Origin: Microthyrium microscopicum | Lineage: Eukaryota; Ascomycota; Dothideomycetes; Microthyriales; Microthyriaceae | NCBI GenBank assembly: GCA_010405405.1 | Contig: MU004245.1 | Location: forward strand, 189,256 to 253,255 | Length of the DNA stretch: 64,000 bases | Direction of reading: 5' to 3' | Part shown: in pieces, positions 11,267 through 22,406 of the stretch | How the letters are laid out: each line of letters starts with the position of its first letter | How positions within the stretch are numbered: position 1 is the first letter of the stretch | The notes under the pieces: generated by a model | The model's input: the letters and a program-made list of their open reading frames with translations, nothing else | Told to the model about the DNA's origin: nothing | The model's database searches: none | Position numbers and translations under genes: made by a program

Positions 11267-12040
11267 TCAAAGACAACTTGGAGGCAACCCATGATATTCC
11301 AATCCTGGTCGAGACTTGGTAATAGCAACCTGAATATCCCCGGTAAGCCACACTAATTGGAAGTCATCAGTATGATCATCTCTCTCTTTCGCCGCTTTCC
11401 GGTATTCTTCCCTCCATTCAGCAAGATCCTCATACTTCCCCTCTACTTTCTTCCTGTTCGGTTCATATCCGTGAGGACACCAGTTCCAAGTCTCAAGATT
11501 TGGACGATACCCAACAGGAAAAGGTTTAAAGAGCCCGCAATTCTTGCAAACCTGATAAGGTTTACCCAAAATTCGAATTTTGTTTCCGCGGCTGTATCCC
11601 CTGGCACCCGATGTCTTCCAAGGAACTGTCAGTCCGCATTCGATGCAGAATCGTATAGGTGCTCCTTTGTAGCCGCGGGCACGCTTCCCGGATATCATTT
11701 TGTCGGCGAACTTGGTCGATGGTCGTAGTTGGAGGCAGTGACAACAGGTAAAGAGATTTTTTTTGATAGCCCATTCAGAGTTCTCGGCTGCAAGTAGCTG
11801 CTCATGGGACGGTGCTGGTATAAAATACCGATACTTCCTACCTGTCATCCGAAGGTTGACAGTGTCTTTGAATGTCAGGTACGAGATGACTTCAAGTTGA
11901 AGTTCGGCTGGCAGTGCTGAGAAAGCAAAAGGCTTTGTCATGATAGCTTTAGGTGAGTTTTTGGGGCGCTTGCGAATGCTTGCGAGGTAATTCTTAAGTC
12001 TTCCTATCCGAAAGTCAACTGAAGGCCCAGATGTAGGCAT
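11267..12040 (-). CDS. F-box protein with C-terminal Cys-rich region
   Basis: Single exon, 257 residues. An F-box-like motif lies at about residues 39-75 (FSALPAELQLEVISYLTFKD), so it probably joins an SCF ubiquitin ligase through Skp1. Paired Cys follow (TCCHCLQLRP, CIECGLTVPW, CKNCGLFKPF), likely zinc-binding. This F-box plus short Cys-rich layout is a large, lineage-expanded family in Pezizomycotina. The substrate is unknown. An in-frame second Met at about residue 34 is a possible start that keeps the F-box. Confidence 0.75.
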   Translation of the reverse strand: MPTSGPSVDFRIGRLKNYLASIRKRPKNSPKAIMTKPFAFSALPAELQLEVISYLTFKDTVNLRMTGRKYRYFIPAPSHEQLLAAENSEWAIKKNLFTCCHCLQLRPSTKFADKMISGKRARGYKGAPIRFCIECGLTVPWKTSGARGYSRGNKIRILGKPYQVCKNCGLFKPFPVGYRPNLETWNWCPHGYEPNRKKVEGKYEDLAEWREEYRKAAKERDDHTDDFQLVWLTGDIQVAITKSRPGLEYHGLPPSCL

Positions 12041-12469
12041 TTAGATCGATTCCAATAACTTGGTGTTGTGTAGTTGATGGACGCATTAAAGTCTCCATAT
12101 AATTCATGTATTGAGACTCTAAAGGTACCTAGGTCAGCACTTATATACAAAATGAAAGCTGCCTTGAGTCATAGTTCTCGCCGCTGCGATTAAACATGTC
12201 AAAGACCCGGCCGGCTTGGTTTAATTATAGTATATACTCATCCTTCCAGGGCTGAAATCCAGTCATCTCATCTATACAGCTCCTCCATGCTCCGTATACA
12301 CATTATATCCCACCACAATCTCTTTGGCACCTGTTGATTGAGTGAATTCAGTAGCCTTGGATTCCAAGACTTTTACCATTTTTGTGGTAGCTATCGCTGT
12401 GAGAACATGCCATCTTTTTCGCCAGTTCATTTTCTAGATGCCCATGATTGACTTGATAGAGAAAATCCT
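12041..12469. other. Intergenic, about 430 bases
   Basis: Upstream of the F-box gene and downstream of the S51-type gene, both on the minus strand. I see no gene. Confidence 0.5.
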
Positions 12470-13312
12470 TCATTGGAGTTTACGACGAGTCTTCATGTTA
12501 TATCGATCTCCAGCCGACAGTAAGTAATAAGGTTTCTCACCAGCCTGATACTTCCGAGTATTATCATGAACCGCAACCTTCGCCTTTCCCATCACCTGAA
12601 AATTGTCGCCCTCAACAATAATAGCAGTTCCCTCCGAAAGCCCGATGCCCAGCAAGTTTGGATACTTGGCTATGACAGGAATAAGATCGTCCCAGCGATT
12701 TCGAGTATTGATATGCTGATCGATAGCCGACCTGCGCAAGAATGCAAATCCTTTTTGATGATTTGCCTCCTTTGTCATCACAATCTGCGCTCCAGCTGTA
12801 TCCCCACGAACCAGATATTCACCTTGAATCGTCGCTCCCGCCGAACTACCGCCAATCGTGCCGCCGCGATCGAGCAACTTGTGGAACTCGCTATAAGTGC
12901 GCGTGCCCGCATAAGAATCGACGATATGCCATTGACGTCCACCGTCAAACCATATCGCATCCGCATCGCGTAAATCTTTAACAAAGTCTTCTGTGTCGGC
13001 AATTTTGGGATTATGCGTGTGCAGCATGTGCACTTTTTTGAGTCCCATTCGCAGCCAGGGCGCAATCACTTGCGAGCTATTGTAGACTTGCACGCTGCCA
13101 TCAGCGGCCCGGTTGCCGTTTGCGGTGGGTACGATGATGAACTTTTTGCTAGGCCCGCCTCCGAGGGAAATGAATTTTTCCATGATGCCTGTTCCGCCTG
13201 CATTGCCGCCTCCGATGATGACGAGTTTTCCACGCGCGGAGCCGTACTCTGGGTCGTCGGCGAGGGTGGTGCTGAAGAGCAGGCTTAGCCCGAACAGTAC
13301 TGGTATCCGCAT
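12470..13312 (-). CDS. Secreted cyanophycinase-like hydrolase (peptidase S51 family)
   Basis: Single exon, 280 residues from the Met at 13312. That start gives a signal peptide (MRIPVLFGLSLLFSTTLADD); a frame-consistent Met 57 bases upstream would add 19 residues ahead of it. The fold signature is complete: KLVIIGGGNAGG near the start, the nucleophile elbow GGTIGGSSAGATI with Ser157, then IDQH (His200) and GIGLSEGTA (Glu227), matching the Ser-His-Glu positions of cyanophycinase. Bacterial relatives split cyanophycin (poly-Asp-Arg) or act as Asp dipeptidases. Fungi do not make cyanophycin, so the substrate is probably another isoaspartyl or Asp-rich peptide outside the cell; this is inference. 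Confidence 0.82.
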   Translation of the reverse strand: MRIPVLFGLSLLFSTTLADDPEYGSARGKLVIIGGGNAGGTGIMEKFISLGGGPSKKFIIVPTANGNRAADGSVQVYNSSQVIAPWLRMGLKKVHMLHTHNPKIADTEDFVKDLRDADAIWFDGGRQWHIVDSYAGTRTYSEFHKLLDRGGTIGGSSAGATIQGEYLVRGDTAGAQIVMTKEANHQKGFAFLRRSAIDQHINTRNRWDDLIPVIAKYPNLLGIGLSEGTAIIVEGDNFQVMGKAKVAVHDNTRKYQAGEKPYYLLSAGDRYNMKTRRKLQ

Positions 13313-14652
13313 GGCTGACTTTTGAGGAATCACAATGGAAATCAGGTCATGAAGCAGCTGTGGGTACACAGAGGACTAGAAGAAATTCATTGTAGTATAA
13401 TGAGATTGCGGATCAGATATTGACCTACACCTAATCAAATTTTTAGATATCTATTTCCATTCTCACATCGATAATATCGATAGATTATGATCGTTATTAA
13501 CCATCCACCCCAAAATCTTATTCATCCACCCCGGTTTTTATACTCTATATTGAAGCCCCAAAATAATGATTATCTATGATTTTAGAAGATTTTACTATAG
13601 AGTAGACTACGCTCTTCTATTTGGCTTTTTCATAATTCTTTTATCACTTATATTGAGGGAGTTATAGTAAATTCAAATATAGGTTAATATGTCAAGAGAG
13701 GATGCTGTTAAATTGTCCCCCTATCTAGATGTACTTTGCTTTGCCTTTTGTTAGGGATTTTGCGCTTTACTTAGAAGCTTCTGAAATTTTGAAAAAGCTA
13801 TTATCTTGAGTATCTCTATAGCTATAACTACGTTTCCTAGAATCTATTTTCGATATGTTTTGAAAGAGATAGGTTGGTAAAGGTCCCATAGTAAGACCTC
13901 AACGAGCGACGAGGCCACTGTTTAGCGAGAATAGCTACTATTTTAGTGAGAAAGGGTGGACAAATAAGATCAAGAGGTGGATAAGTAAGATTCTGGGTGG
14001 ATGGTTAATAACGATCATAGATTATTACAATTCGTTATAGGGCATTAGCGACTTTGAGCTGAAATTAAGTTAAGATTAATTTGTTATAGATAGTAGTAAG
14101 AATACTAATGTACCAACCCTACTGAGCATAGAGACAGCATAAATCAGAACCGAACATTGTAAAAGATGGTCTCTTGGACATCCTACAGTCGGCTCGAGAC
14201 ATACTAATTGATCTTGTGCTACGTTTGGACACAATCAACCCGTGAAGCTTGGGGAAGAGAAGCTCAGTCAAAGCGATAGATCAAGCATTCACGGGAACGA
14301 CTTCGAAATCATATTGTACGGAAGAATTTCATCGTGTCAGAGCCTCGGAAGCTGTCATTCGAAACCAAGTTTTAAGTTACTTTCAACGACAAGGAAACGT
14401 AGGGTGTTGAAAAGGAAGGATTAAAGAATATTCATCTGCAAGCAGCATGCAACGCGCTAAACGGAGCGATTGATCTATCGAAGGTTTGAAAAGCAAGAAA
14501 CATAGTCCACGGAATCTAAGCTTTAAACAGGTATGGTATGTAACAAGAGCGACCATCGTCGTCAGCCTCGAGAAAAAAATAGTGCTATGTAAACTCCCCA
14601 CCTAGTAACTAAGACGCTCGAGTTCAAAAAGAAGCGCATATGCGAAGAGAAT
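13313..14652. other. Intergenic, 1.3 kb, AT-rich, containing a MITE
   Basis: I see no gene. The centre (13488-14017) is a short inverted-repeat element listed separately. The right part (14100-14600) has only short frames without family features. Confidence 0.55.
13488..14017. mobile_element. 530 bp MITE-like DNA element with TIRs and TA flanks
   Basis: The left end reads TGATCGTTATTAACCATCC continuing into ACCC; the right end (13995-14017) is its exact reverse complement over 23 bases. TA dinucleotides flank both sides (13486-13487 and 14018-14019), as expected of Tc1/mariner or pogo-type insertion. Inside each end are further copies of a subterminal unit like ATCTTATTCATCCACCCC: one more on the left, two diverged ones on the right, possibly transposase-binding sites. 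The interior is AT-rich with no transposase frame, so it looks like a non-autonomous derivative. No second copy is seen in this window. Confidence 0.75.
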
Positions 14653-16544
14653 CTAAACAACCTTCTTAGGTGCCTCCGAGATCCGCTCAACGTCGGGCGA
14701 GTGGCCACCGTGCTCCATGATCTTGTGATTCTGGAGTCCGCGCACATTGTCTGGGTCGTACTCTGGGGTGCCTGGCACCTCGCCAGCGAGCTGCTCAAGG
14801 GTCTTGCGCTTGGTTTCTGGAATGAGCAGTGAGGTGAAGATACCGCAGAACATGAAGAGCGCGAAGATCTCCATAACGTGGTTGAGCCACGGCGAGGCTG
14901 AAGAACCCGCTGGTGCTCCGCGAGTGCGGAGAGGACCGATGAGGGCCTGAGCGAGAATGGCGCCGACCTTTCCAGATGCTGCAGAGATACCATGAGACGA
15001 AGAACGGTAGCGAGTGGGGAAGCATTCGCCAGGAACAATGAAAGTGGTCGAATTGGGGCCAAAGTTGAAGAAGAACTGAGCCAAAACGTAGAGAGCGAGA
15101 AGACCTTGGCCATTGATCTTGTGGAAGGCGAAACCGATGACGCTGAAAATGAGGGTGAGGATAGCAAATCCACCGATCTGAATTGGCTTGCGGCCAACGG
15201 TGTCGACTAAGCCAACTGTGAACCAGTAGCCAGGTATAGCTCCAGCGCAGACGAGAATAAGGTTGCCAGTAGCTGTGTTGTACAATTGCTGGTAGACAGT
15301 AGCCCCACCCGAATAACCGATTTGGCTGAGAATGACAGTGTTGTTCAAACCGAGACCGTAGAAGGCGACATCGAGTAGGAACCATGAGCCTGCTGTTCCA
15401 AGCAGAACCTTGCCGTTTCTCCATTTACCATAGTGAGTGAAGAAGTCTCTCCATGAGGCCTTGGGAATCATCATCTGAGGGGTATCATTCTGAATAGCCT
15501 TGACACGTTCGACCTCATCAGGAACACCATGGGCATCGCCTTGGAGGTATGCTTTAGCGTCAGAACCAGCCTTGACGATATCTCGAGCAACATCGAAAGT
15601 GTAACGTGGGGTCTCCGGGATAGTAAGGCGGTAGTAGAGAGCGATGCAGCCGGGGACAGCGCCGAAGCCGATAATGACACGCCACATCTTGTCTACAGCA
15701 AGACCGCAAACGCCGGTGCACTGATCAACGGTTTTCGCGGTCATGAGAGATTCCTTGAAGCCTGCAGTGACGATCATGGCCATAATTCCAGCGGCAAATT
15801 GGCCAATACCTTGCATAGCAAAGACAGAGCCCATCATCGCACCTCTCCATTTGGTAGTTGCGAACCTTGAAGATATTAGTTTGAGCATGGCTAATTGAGA
15901 TGTTATCACTTACTCAGACGTAATGATCGAAGAAAGCGGGTAGTCGCCCCCAATGCCGATACCCATAATCACACGCCAGAAGATGATTATACCGGTGATG
16001 GAGATGGCAGGAGAAGCAGCGGAAAGAGCTTGAGCGAGAGTTGCAAAAATGATGACCATAAGTTCAAGACCATACATTTTCTTTCTTCCGACAATATCGG
16101 CCATGATACCGAAGCCAACTTGTCCAATGACGGTACCCGCTGAAGTAGAGATCTTGATGGCAGTGTCGACCTCGGATGGAATCTTGCCCTTGTTACTGTG
16201 CTGGAAATACACAATTCCTAGCAAGTTGGTGACAAGACCAATGGCGAAGACTGGGACTCGGGTTAGATATACTGCAGTTGGGCTCATAAGGCTGACTCAC
16301 GATCATAGGCGTCAGTGAAGAAGCCGATACCTGCCACTACACAGGCCCGCACATGATACCAGCCGAAAGGAGCTTTGTCAATCTCCGCAAGAGCGAGACG
16401 GCGGCGCTCGTTGGGGTCCTAGATAGAAGTTAACATGGGAATTGAAGCTTATCACTGACGCAAACTTACAGCAATGTGTGCATAGTCATTGTGGAAGTTA
16501 TGGAAGGCCGCATTGCCTCCAGAAGTGTAGCCTGGAGTCGCCAT
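14653..16544 (-). CDS. PHO84: PHO84-type inorganic phosphate:H+ symporter (MFS)
   Basis: Exons on the minus strand: 16470-16544, 16301-16418, 15914-16250 and 14653-15865, about 580 residues, close to yeast Pho84. The start [20 protein letters not shown] precedes [20 protein letters not shown], the usual first membrane helix. Family signatures: GVGF-like [35 protein letters not shown], and [17 protein letters not shown] with [11 protein letters not shown]. Twelve membrane segments are expected, in the plasma membrane, for high-affinity phosphate uptake. Introns are 48-51 bases. No CACGTG box is seen in the 500 bases upstream, unlike the paralogue at 22.8 kb. Confidence 0.92.
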
Positions 16545-18767
16545 GGCTCTCGAGTCGCGGGGTAGTCTTCAAAGCACGCAAGTAAAGTAAAGGAAAAGAG
16601 AGACAAGAATGAATTGATATGAGGATTCAGCAGAAGTCAGACTGTTGGAGGTTTGGGTGGTTTAAGAAGGGAGCATTTGCTGGAGTACACGAGTTTAGGC
16701 GTTTGTTGGGGGTTGCATGCGCCTCGACAGGCTGAAATTGTTAAAGGGTCTTGGGTGACATGCAAGCGAATGCAAGCCTCGTTGACACTAGAGTAAAGAA
16801 GGAAGCGAAGCACTGTTGTCCAGGCTGTCTATGGCACAAAGACCTGGTCAATATTCTTATTTTTTCTACGTTCAAGGATCTGTTGGAGTCTGAGGTTCCT
16901 TCTGGGCGGCACGGCATCTTCACGGACCTGTATCAAAATGCTTATCCCTGCTTATGATTTTCGACCAGGAGTGATATTGTCTAGAAACGTAAGACAACAA
17001 TAGCTGTAAATCACCCGTTCCTCCCGCCAAGACCTGGAGCATCTAGTTCATACTTGTCGGTCTAAGGAAAGCTAGCCAACGTCCAGCTTAGAATGATGCG
17101 GCACTCTGCCATATAATTCACGTCAAACTCATGCGGTTGTGGTTGTATACAGGGCATATAGAAGGTCAAGTAGAGATATAGGATCCACTATCAGTCTCAC
17201 TGTAGTGGCGGCTTCCGGATCGCGCACCTAACCGTTACGTGCTGCCAATTCCACCTTGCGGGATTCGTGGGCAATAGTGGGGTGCACTGACACATCCGTA
17301 AATCCCAACTACCAAGCAAATTCCAGGTCCCATAAAATCCTAGAAACCTCATGTCACAGAGGGGCATACAGTTCCTGGTCATTACTACGGTTTGACCGAA
17401 CAAAGTCAGCTCGCAATATATCAAGGGATGAGTGTCACTGGAACATTTTTCTCAGCTTGAACTATTACTGGTCATTCAGAAGTAACAGCCTGTTGATGTG
17501 ATCAGTCGCCGTTGGCCAATGAAGACAAGTAGACATGCTTGTAACTTTCCATGTCTTGTCAAGTTGTCCCAGGAAATCAGTCGATTCCTTGACCATTAAT
17601 GTGGAGAAGGAGGTAACTGACCCTGTGAACCAAATAGGAAGTTTTCTGGAAAGAAAGTGGAAGTAGTAGAGTTACATTGCATATGTTTGAAAATTCTTTT
17701 TGTATGTGGGCCAATATCAACTGTTACGATAGGAATATCAAGATTGATACTCTCACTGATGATTGAGCCAATCCGGAGCCACTAGCGGAGCATGACCCGC
17801 CCATATCCATATCTGACGTTATGGAGTAGTTGTAGCGGCCTCAAAATAAACTGACAATGTAGCGAGTGAACATGACTTCGCCATTCCCTAGCAGCCTCGA
17901 CTCCCTCAAGGTTTGCAGAGTCAGCCTTAAGAACCCGCATGCAAAGTGAAGATTCAACTGCGCATTTGATCAAAGACCCTTTCATATCGAGGCGCAGGAA
18001 CGATAGATGATCACAACCAATCATAAGCCCGAGCCACTCCACCGGGTCGCGGGAGTCTGTGCGCTCCTTCCGCCCCAATGCCCGTTAGAGCGTCCACGGC
18101 CATTTAAGTTTGCACGTTGCTCGAGACTCTCTCATAATTGGCCGATTGCTCTTTCCTTCCAGCCTCCAAATGCACAGACACCATCTCTCCCACGCTTGCG
18201 CTAACTTCAAATCATCAAAGAAATCTGCAGTACCAGTCCCATTTCTTCCATTCACAGCGTGTCTAGAGAGTCAAATTCTCGGAACATCTAGTGCTGCTAA
18301 CTCCTTTATAGTATCACTCTCACTAGGCTCTTTTTATGCATCTTTGCAGCTGCGCGTTCATCAGAAATCTGGTATCGCTGTGGCGCTTGCTTGGCAACTG
18401 ATAAGCTTCCCCTTCACATCAGTGACTTATCAAATAGCTTTCACGCCCTGCAATGCCGATAAATACTGAGAAGTTGCCATGATGGTACAGTTTCGAGTCC
18501 AGTGTGAAAGCAAAAAGTCGTTGGACTTCAGAATAGACTCACAAGTCTAAAAGAAATGCGTAAAATTGACTCTACCTACGATCAACAAGATAACAATAGG
18601 TATCTGACGCCCCGAGTTCACCATAACGCGGCCCAAATAGTACAGAAGCGATGACCAGGTACTCTGGAGGGCTGCTGAATTATTTCATGCCTTACAAATA
18701 CATATCCACTCCGTTCTGGTCTCTTTCTTGAGACTGGACATACCGGGTGCTACCATCTCCACAAAGC
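16545..18767. other. Intergenic, 2.2 kb
   Basis: Holds the phosphate permease promoter and the 3' side of the hydrophobin-like gene. Several short open frames exist, the longest about 100 residues, but none shows a domain or spliced continuation. No tRNA or repeat was recognised. Confidence 0.5.
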
Positions 18768-19403
18768 CTATTCGATTTCGAATAGATTTCGTTTCTTCAA
18801 GTTGACGTTGATAGTTACAGGTACGTTGAGGGAGATATTTGGCAATGTGAGTTGAACATTACCCAAGCAGACTTGTTTCTGTGAAAATCGTTAGCGAAGC
18901 TTTCCATTGGCAAAGATAAATGTCGTTTCATACTCCATTGTTATTGTTGCAGCATATAACAATCTGCTGACAGTCTGTAGTACTCTCCTCGCAATTATGA
19001 ACTAAAACCGTCTCGTCAGCACTGCGCATCTCCCAATCTCATGATAATACTCACGGCCATTACCGTCTGGGCTGCAGCAGAATGGAGTTCCAGTAGAGCA
19101 GTTGTTGCCTTGTGAATTGTAATCACCGACCCGACTCGAGTTGCCATTGGAATCGCTGTCCACAACGATTCCGCTTGGTGATGCTCCTGGATCAACGCTG
19201 GACGAGCTTGACGCGGCGTCTGGCAGTATGGTTGTCGTACTGGTTACAACAACCGTTGGGATTGACGAGAACGGTGCCGAACCACAGATAGTAGATGTTG
19301 AAGTCACCGTTATTGTTTGGCCGGTCACAAGCGAGAGGGCCAGAAGAGCCACGAAAGCCAGAAATGGCAAGGTGATGAACTGGAGGGGCGATTGTCGAGC
19401 CAT
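18768..19403 (-). CDS. Hydrophobin-like secreted protein (three exons)
   Basis: Exons 19055-19403, 18934-19001 and 18768-18878 join in phase into 175 residues. Only the first exon is an obvious open frame; the others are short and recovered by splicing. A signal peptide (LPFLAFVALLALSLVTGQT) leads into a Ser/Thr-rich stretch of about 70 residues, then the hydrophobin Cys order C, CC, C, C, CC, C: NCSTGTPFCCSPDGNG, HNCEESTTDCQQIVICC, KQVCLGNVQLTL. Spacings are C-x6-CC-x9-C-x6-C-x5-CC, with the fourth-to-fifth gap shorter than in typical class I or II members, and one extra Cys sits before the set. Hydrophobins coat hyphae and spores at air-water surfaces. A related Cys-rich secreted family remains possible. 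Confidence 0.68.
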
Positions 19404-20867
19404 GATGTTGATACGGCACTATGGAGTAAGAAAGGTGTGCCTGAAGAATCGCTTCTTTGGTGAATGAATAAAGAGGAAAGGGTCCATTTCAAGGATGGGC
19501 GCGCATCGTTAAGGTAGTGAGTGATGCATCGTGGAATGCAAAACAACCACCGCGCAAACCGGTTGTGGAATGTACAGGGTCAACAAAACGCGCGTCAAGG
19601 CCAAAAATTACATAAATGTTTGGCCATCTGTTATATTGTTACGAAGCATTGCTCTTGCTGAACAAAATTCCTAAAGCAATTTCCTTCTGCCTGATAAATT
19701 TACATTTAATTTTCAAACACTCAGTGACGGTAGACACCTGCTGGCGCGTCAATTTGGTAAAACGAACAAAGAACACAAGAATGAGCAGTCCTAGCGTCCG
19801 AAATATTATGGCAATTGTCTCTTGCAATATCGACATTAATACAATGCGTCAAATACTCGGAACATTGTGTTACTGAAATCAATGTCACGCCGTTAATATT
19901 GTGCGAAGTTTTCGCAGTTTCGCTAGCTGATCGCCAAGTGATGCCAATAAAATCTTCTCGAAGTACATATCGCAAGCAAAATGAAGCTCAGAGACTTCAA
20001 GTCTTAGCCAACTTGGCCTTCTTGGAAATATCTTTGACATACAAGGCTGAAGCATCTCAGCCTTGTAGGTTGATATTCGACCCACTGATATTGGGGCTAA
20101 GTATCAGATATTTTCAAATCGGCCTTACCATCCAGACCAGGTTCGCTCGATGCCGGTAGGGTACCAGAAAGACCTTTGAAATTGAATGTCGCAACCAGTA
20201 CGTAAACCCCCACACGTGCTTGTCATGCAAATCCGTCTGTCTTGCACGCGTGGCAACCAAAGTTTTGAAGTTAGATCTCGTGTCACCGTGTGTGATTAGA
20301 TCACATTTATTTGCGCACCTGAATATATGCGCCTTTCAGACAGTCATAGAGATCGTTCCACCGTTATAACATGTCACGCCTCGATTATCACATAGTCTGT
20401 ATTTCGCCCAAACAGGGCGAGATTTGCTTGGCATCTGCAGTGAACCTTGAAGCATATTTGTTCCAGAATCAATCCAGCTGATCGGGATTACTGGCGGAAA
20501 CTAGTCGCAGACAGTTTGGTTGCTAGCAGGGTCTAGGTCCATCTACAGTCACTACAGCGCTTTTAGTCAAATATACATGACCGCTTTTGATTCTGATGAC
20601 TACCGCGACTACATTGAACCATATTACCTAGGTATGTATTGTATGAGATGTACCGCGTAATGTTGTCGATTAGCCTGTCAAGCTGTGACTCGGGTTAAAT
20701 CACGGTCAATATATTGCGATCTTAGCAAGCAACCTTGACTCTAGGGTTTGTCTCTCCTGCATGTATATCTTTCCAGTAACCCGGTCTTCGTTCATTATAA
20801 AGTAGCACCAAGCTGTCATTTCTCAAAAGTCAATTGAAAGTGACACGAAAACGACAAGACTCTATAT

Positions 20868-21332
20868 TTAAGCGCTTATAAAATAATAGTAAACAACATG
20901 TTCATAGAATAGTCCTAGAAACCACGAGAATGATACATTATCAAATTCCAGTTCCAAAAGCCATTTCTCGAAATCTCGGGTCGGATCATGAATTAGAGAG
21001 CAATTACCCATTAGTCCCAATCCCACAGATGCCAAAAATGCAGTAGTTCTGTAGTGAGGTTCTGCGGAACCTGGCCAGATGTCTAAAGAAGTTGCACGCC
21101 GTGCATATATCGTCTCTGATTCGTTTTCCACAACTTCCACCATGTACGGAGTACCATACATGCGTAAGTTCGTAAAGAAACTATTTAGTTTCCCGGCGCG
21201 ATCGCGTGCACGTCTTTGATCAGTGCCCGAGGTTAGCGAAGGAATTGGAATTGCATGAGGCGTCGAATGTCCTGTATCTGCTGTGGGGAGAACGCATTTT
21301 TCCATGTCAGGGGAAATGGGTTGGTGATACAC
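20868..21332 (-). CDS. Hypothetical protein, weak prediction
   Basis: A 154-residue open frame with no recognised domain. It includes GTPYMVEVVENESETIYARR and ends in an aromatic-rich tail. A second frame just upstream (21233-21454) is Ser-rich and ends at a possible donor, so a spliced gene with a different N-terminus is conceivable, but the phases I tried do not join cleanly. It may be a pseudogene or chance. Confidence 0.25.
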   Translation of the reverse strand: MYHQPISPDMEKCVLPTADTGHSTPHAIPIPSLTSGTDQRRARDRAGKLNSFFTNLRMYGTPYMVEVVENESETIYARRATSLDIWPGSAEPHYRTTAFLASVGLGLMGNCSLIHDPTRDFEKWLLELEFDNVSFSWFLGLFYEHVVYYYFISA

Positions 21333-22398
21333 CTTCCCGCTTTGGAGACGATGATTTTCGATAATGTAAGAGATGGCGTAGACCTCGACTTTGTTGAAAG
21401 CTTGTGAATTCGAGATCTTGAATGGCTTGGTGAGGCTCTATTGAGGTCTTGCATGTCAAGATTGATGATTTTGACTGGACGAATGTTATATGGTAACCTT
21501 CAAATCAAGGCGTCATGCTGTAATGTCGTCCGATCTCTCATTCAAACTCCGTTACCAATGATGGGTTTTCTTTGCCTGCTTATACAATATCAAATTATCT
21601 GAACCAACCTCCTTAGAAGTTAAGATTTTGTGGTCGATCTGAATTCATAATCTATGACTTTATGAGTTGAATGGTATTACTTATGAGAAGATTTTCTTGA
21701 AGCATGTGTGTATGTAAATACCATGATTTGTTGATGCAGGTCCCATGTCTCTGGTTCTTGGATCTACAGTTGCTGGTGGTAGTTGGCAATGATTCGCTCA
21801 AGCGCCGATCTGGAGTGAAAATCTGGAGTTCGATACACTGGAGGGATCGGTACTTGTAGATTGCAAATTATTTTAGATCTGGAAGCAACTGTCAAATAGG
21901 TTTCGGTGTGTTGAAAATTTCGGCCTTTCGAAATTTGTCTAAGAAATCATGCATAATTTAAAATCAGCTCATAGGCTAGCAATATCTTTTGCGGGAGATT
22001 TTGGAATTTTCCGTCGCAATTGAAGGACGCGACATAGTCTACTTCAGCGCTTCATACATCTTTGACCGAATACCTGGTTGAGGATAGCACATCCTCGTTT
22101 GCATGGAAGGGCCTGCAACCGTGGGATGTAGAATTATATGAAAAGTTTATTGCTTCTACCCTATCGGATTGGGCGAAGTGCAAAGATTTCCGCGATGTGA
22201 GTGACCTGGGTCTAGCGAACAAAACGCTGAACTAGACAAATCTTTATAGCAAAAGCATTGACTCCTCCAAGCCAAGGGACTGGCCGCTCCAATAACAAGC
22301 CTTGACAAGACGTGTGGGGATTTGGTGTTTTTTTGTAGTGCAAGAGTCCGCCACGTCTGGGTACGAAGACAGCACGACCCCTCAGCCAGCGAGAGCAA

Positions 22399-22406
22399 CA
22401 CGTGGG
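22399..22406 (+). promoter_or_regulatory. CACGTGGG box, candidate Pho4/NUC-1 site
   Basis: CACGTGGG lies 356 bases before the start codon of the phosphate permease at 22762. It is the high-affinity site of yeast Pho4; Neurospora NUC-1 uses CACGTG. The position and downstream function agree with phosphate-starvation control. One copy is seen, plus a weaker CACGTC near 22351. Confidence 0.5.

Noticed and set aside
14562-15197. 211-residue Ser/Arg/Leu-rich minus-strand frame
   Set aside because: Lies within the last exon of the phosphate permease in another phase and shows no domain.
18007-18469. Overlapping plus-strand frames of 65 and 119 residues
   Set aside because: No domain, poor start context and no compatible splice sites.
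20213-20218. CACGTG hexamer in the 3.4 kb gap
   Set aside because: More than 2.5 kb from the nearest downstream gene start and lacks the extended GG of the site at 22399.
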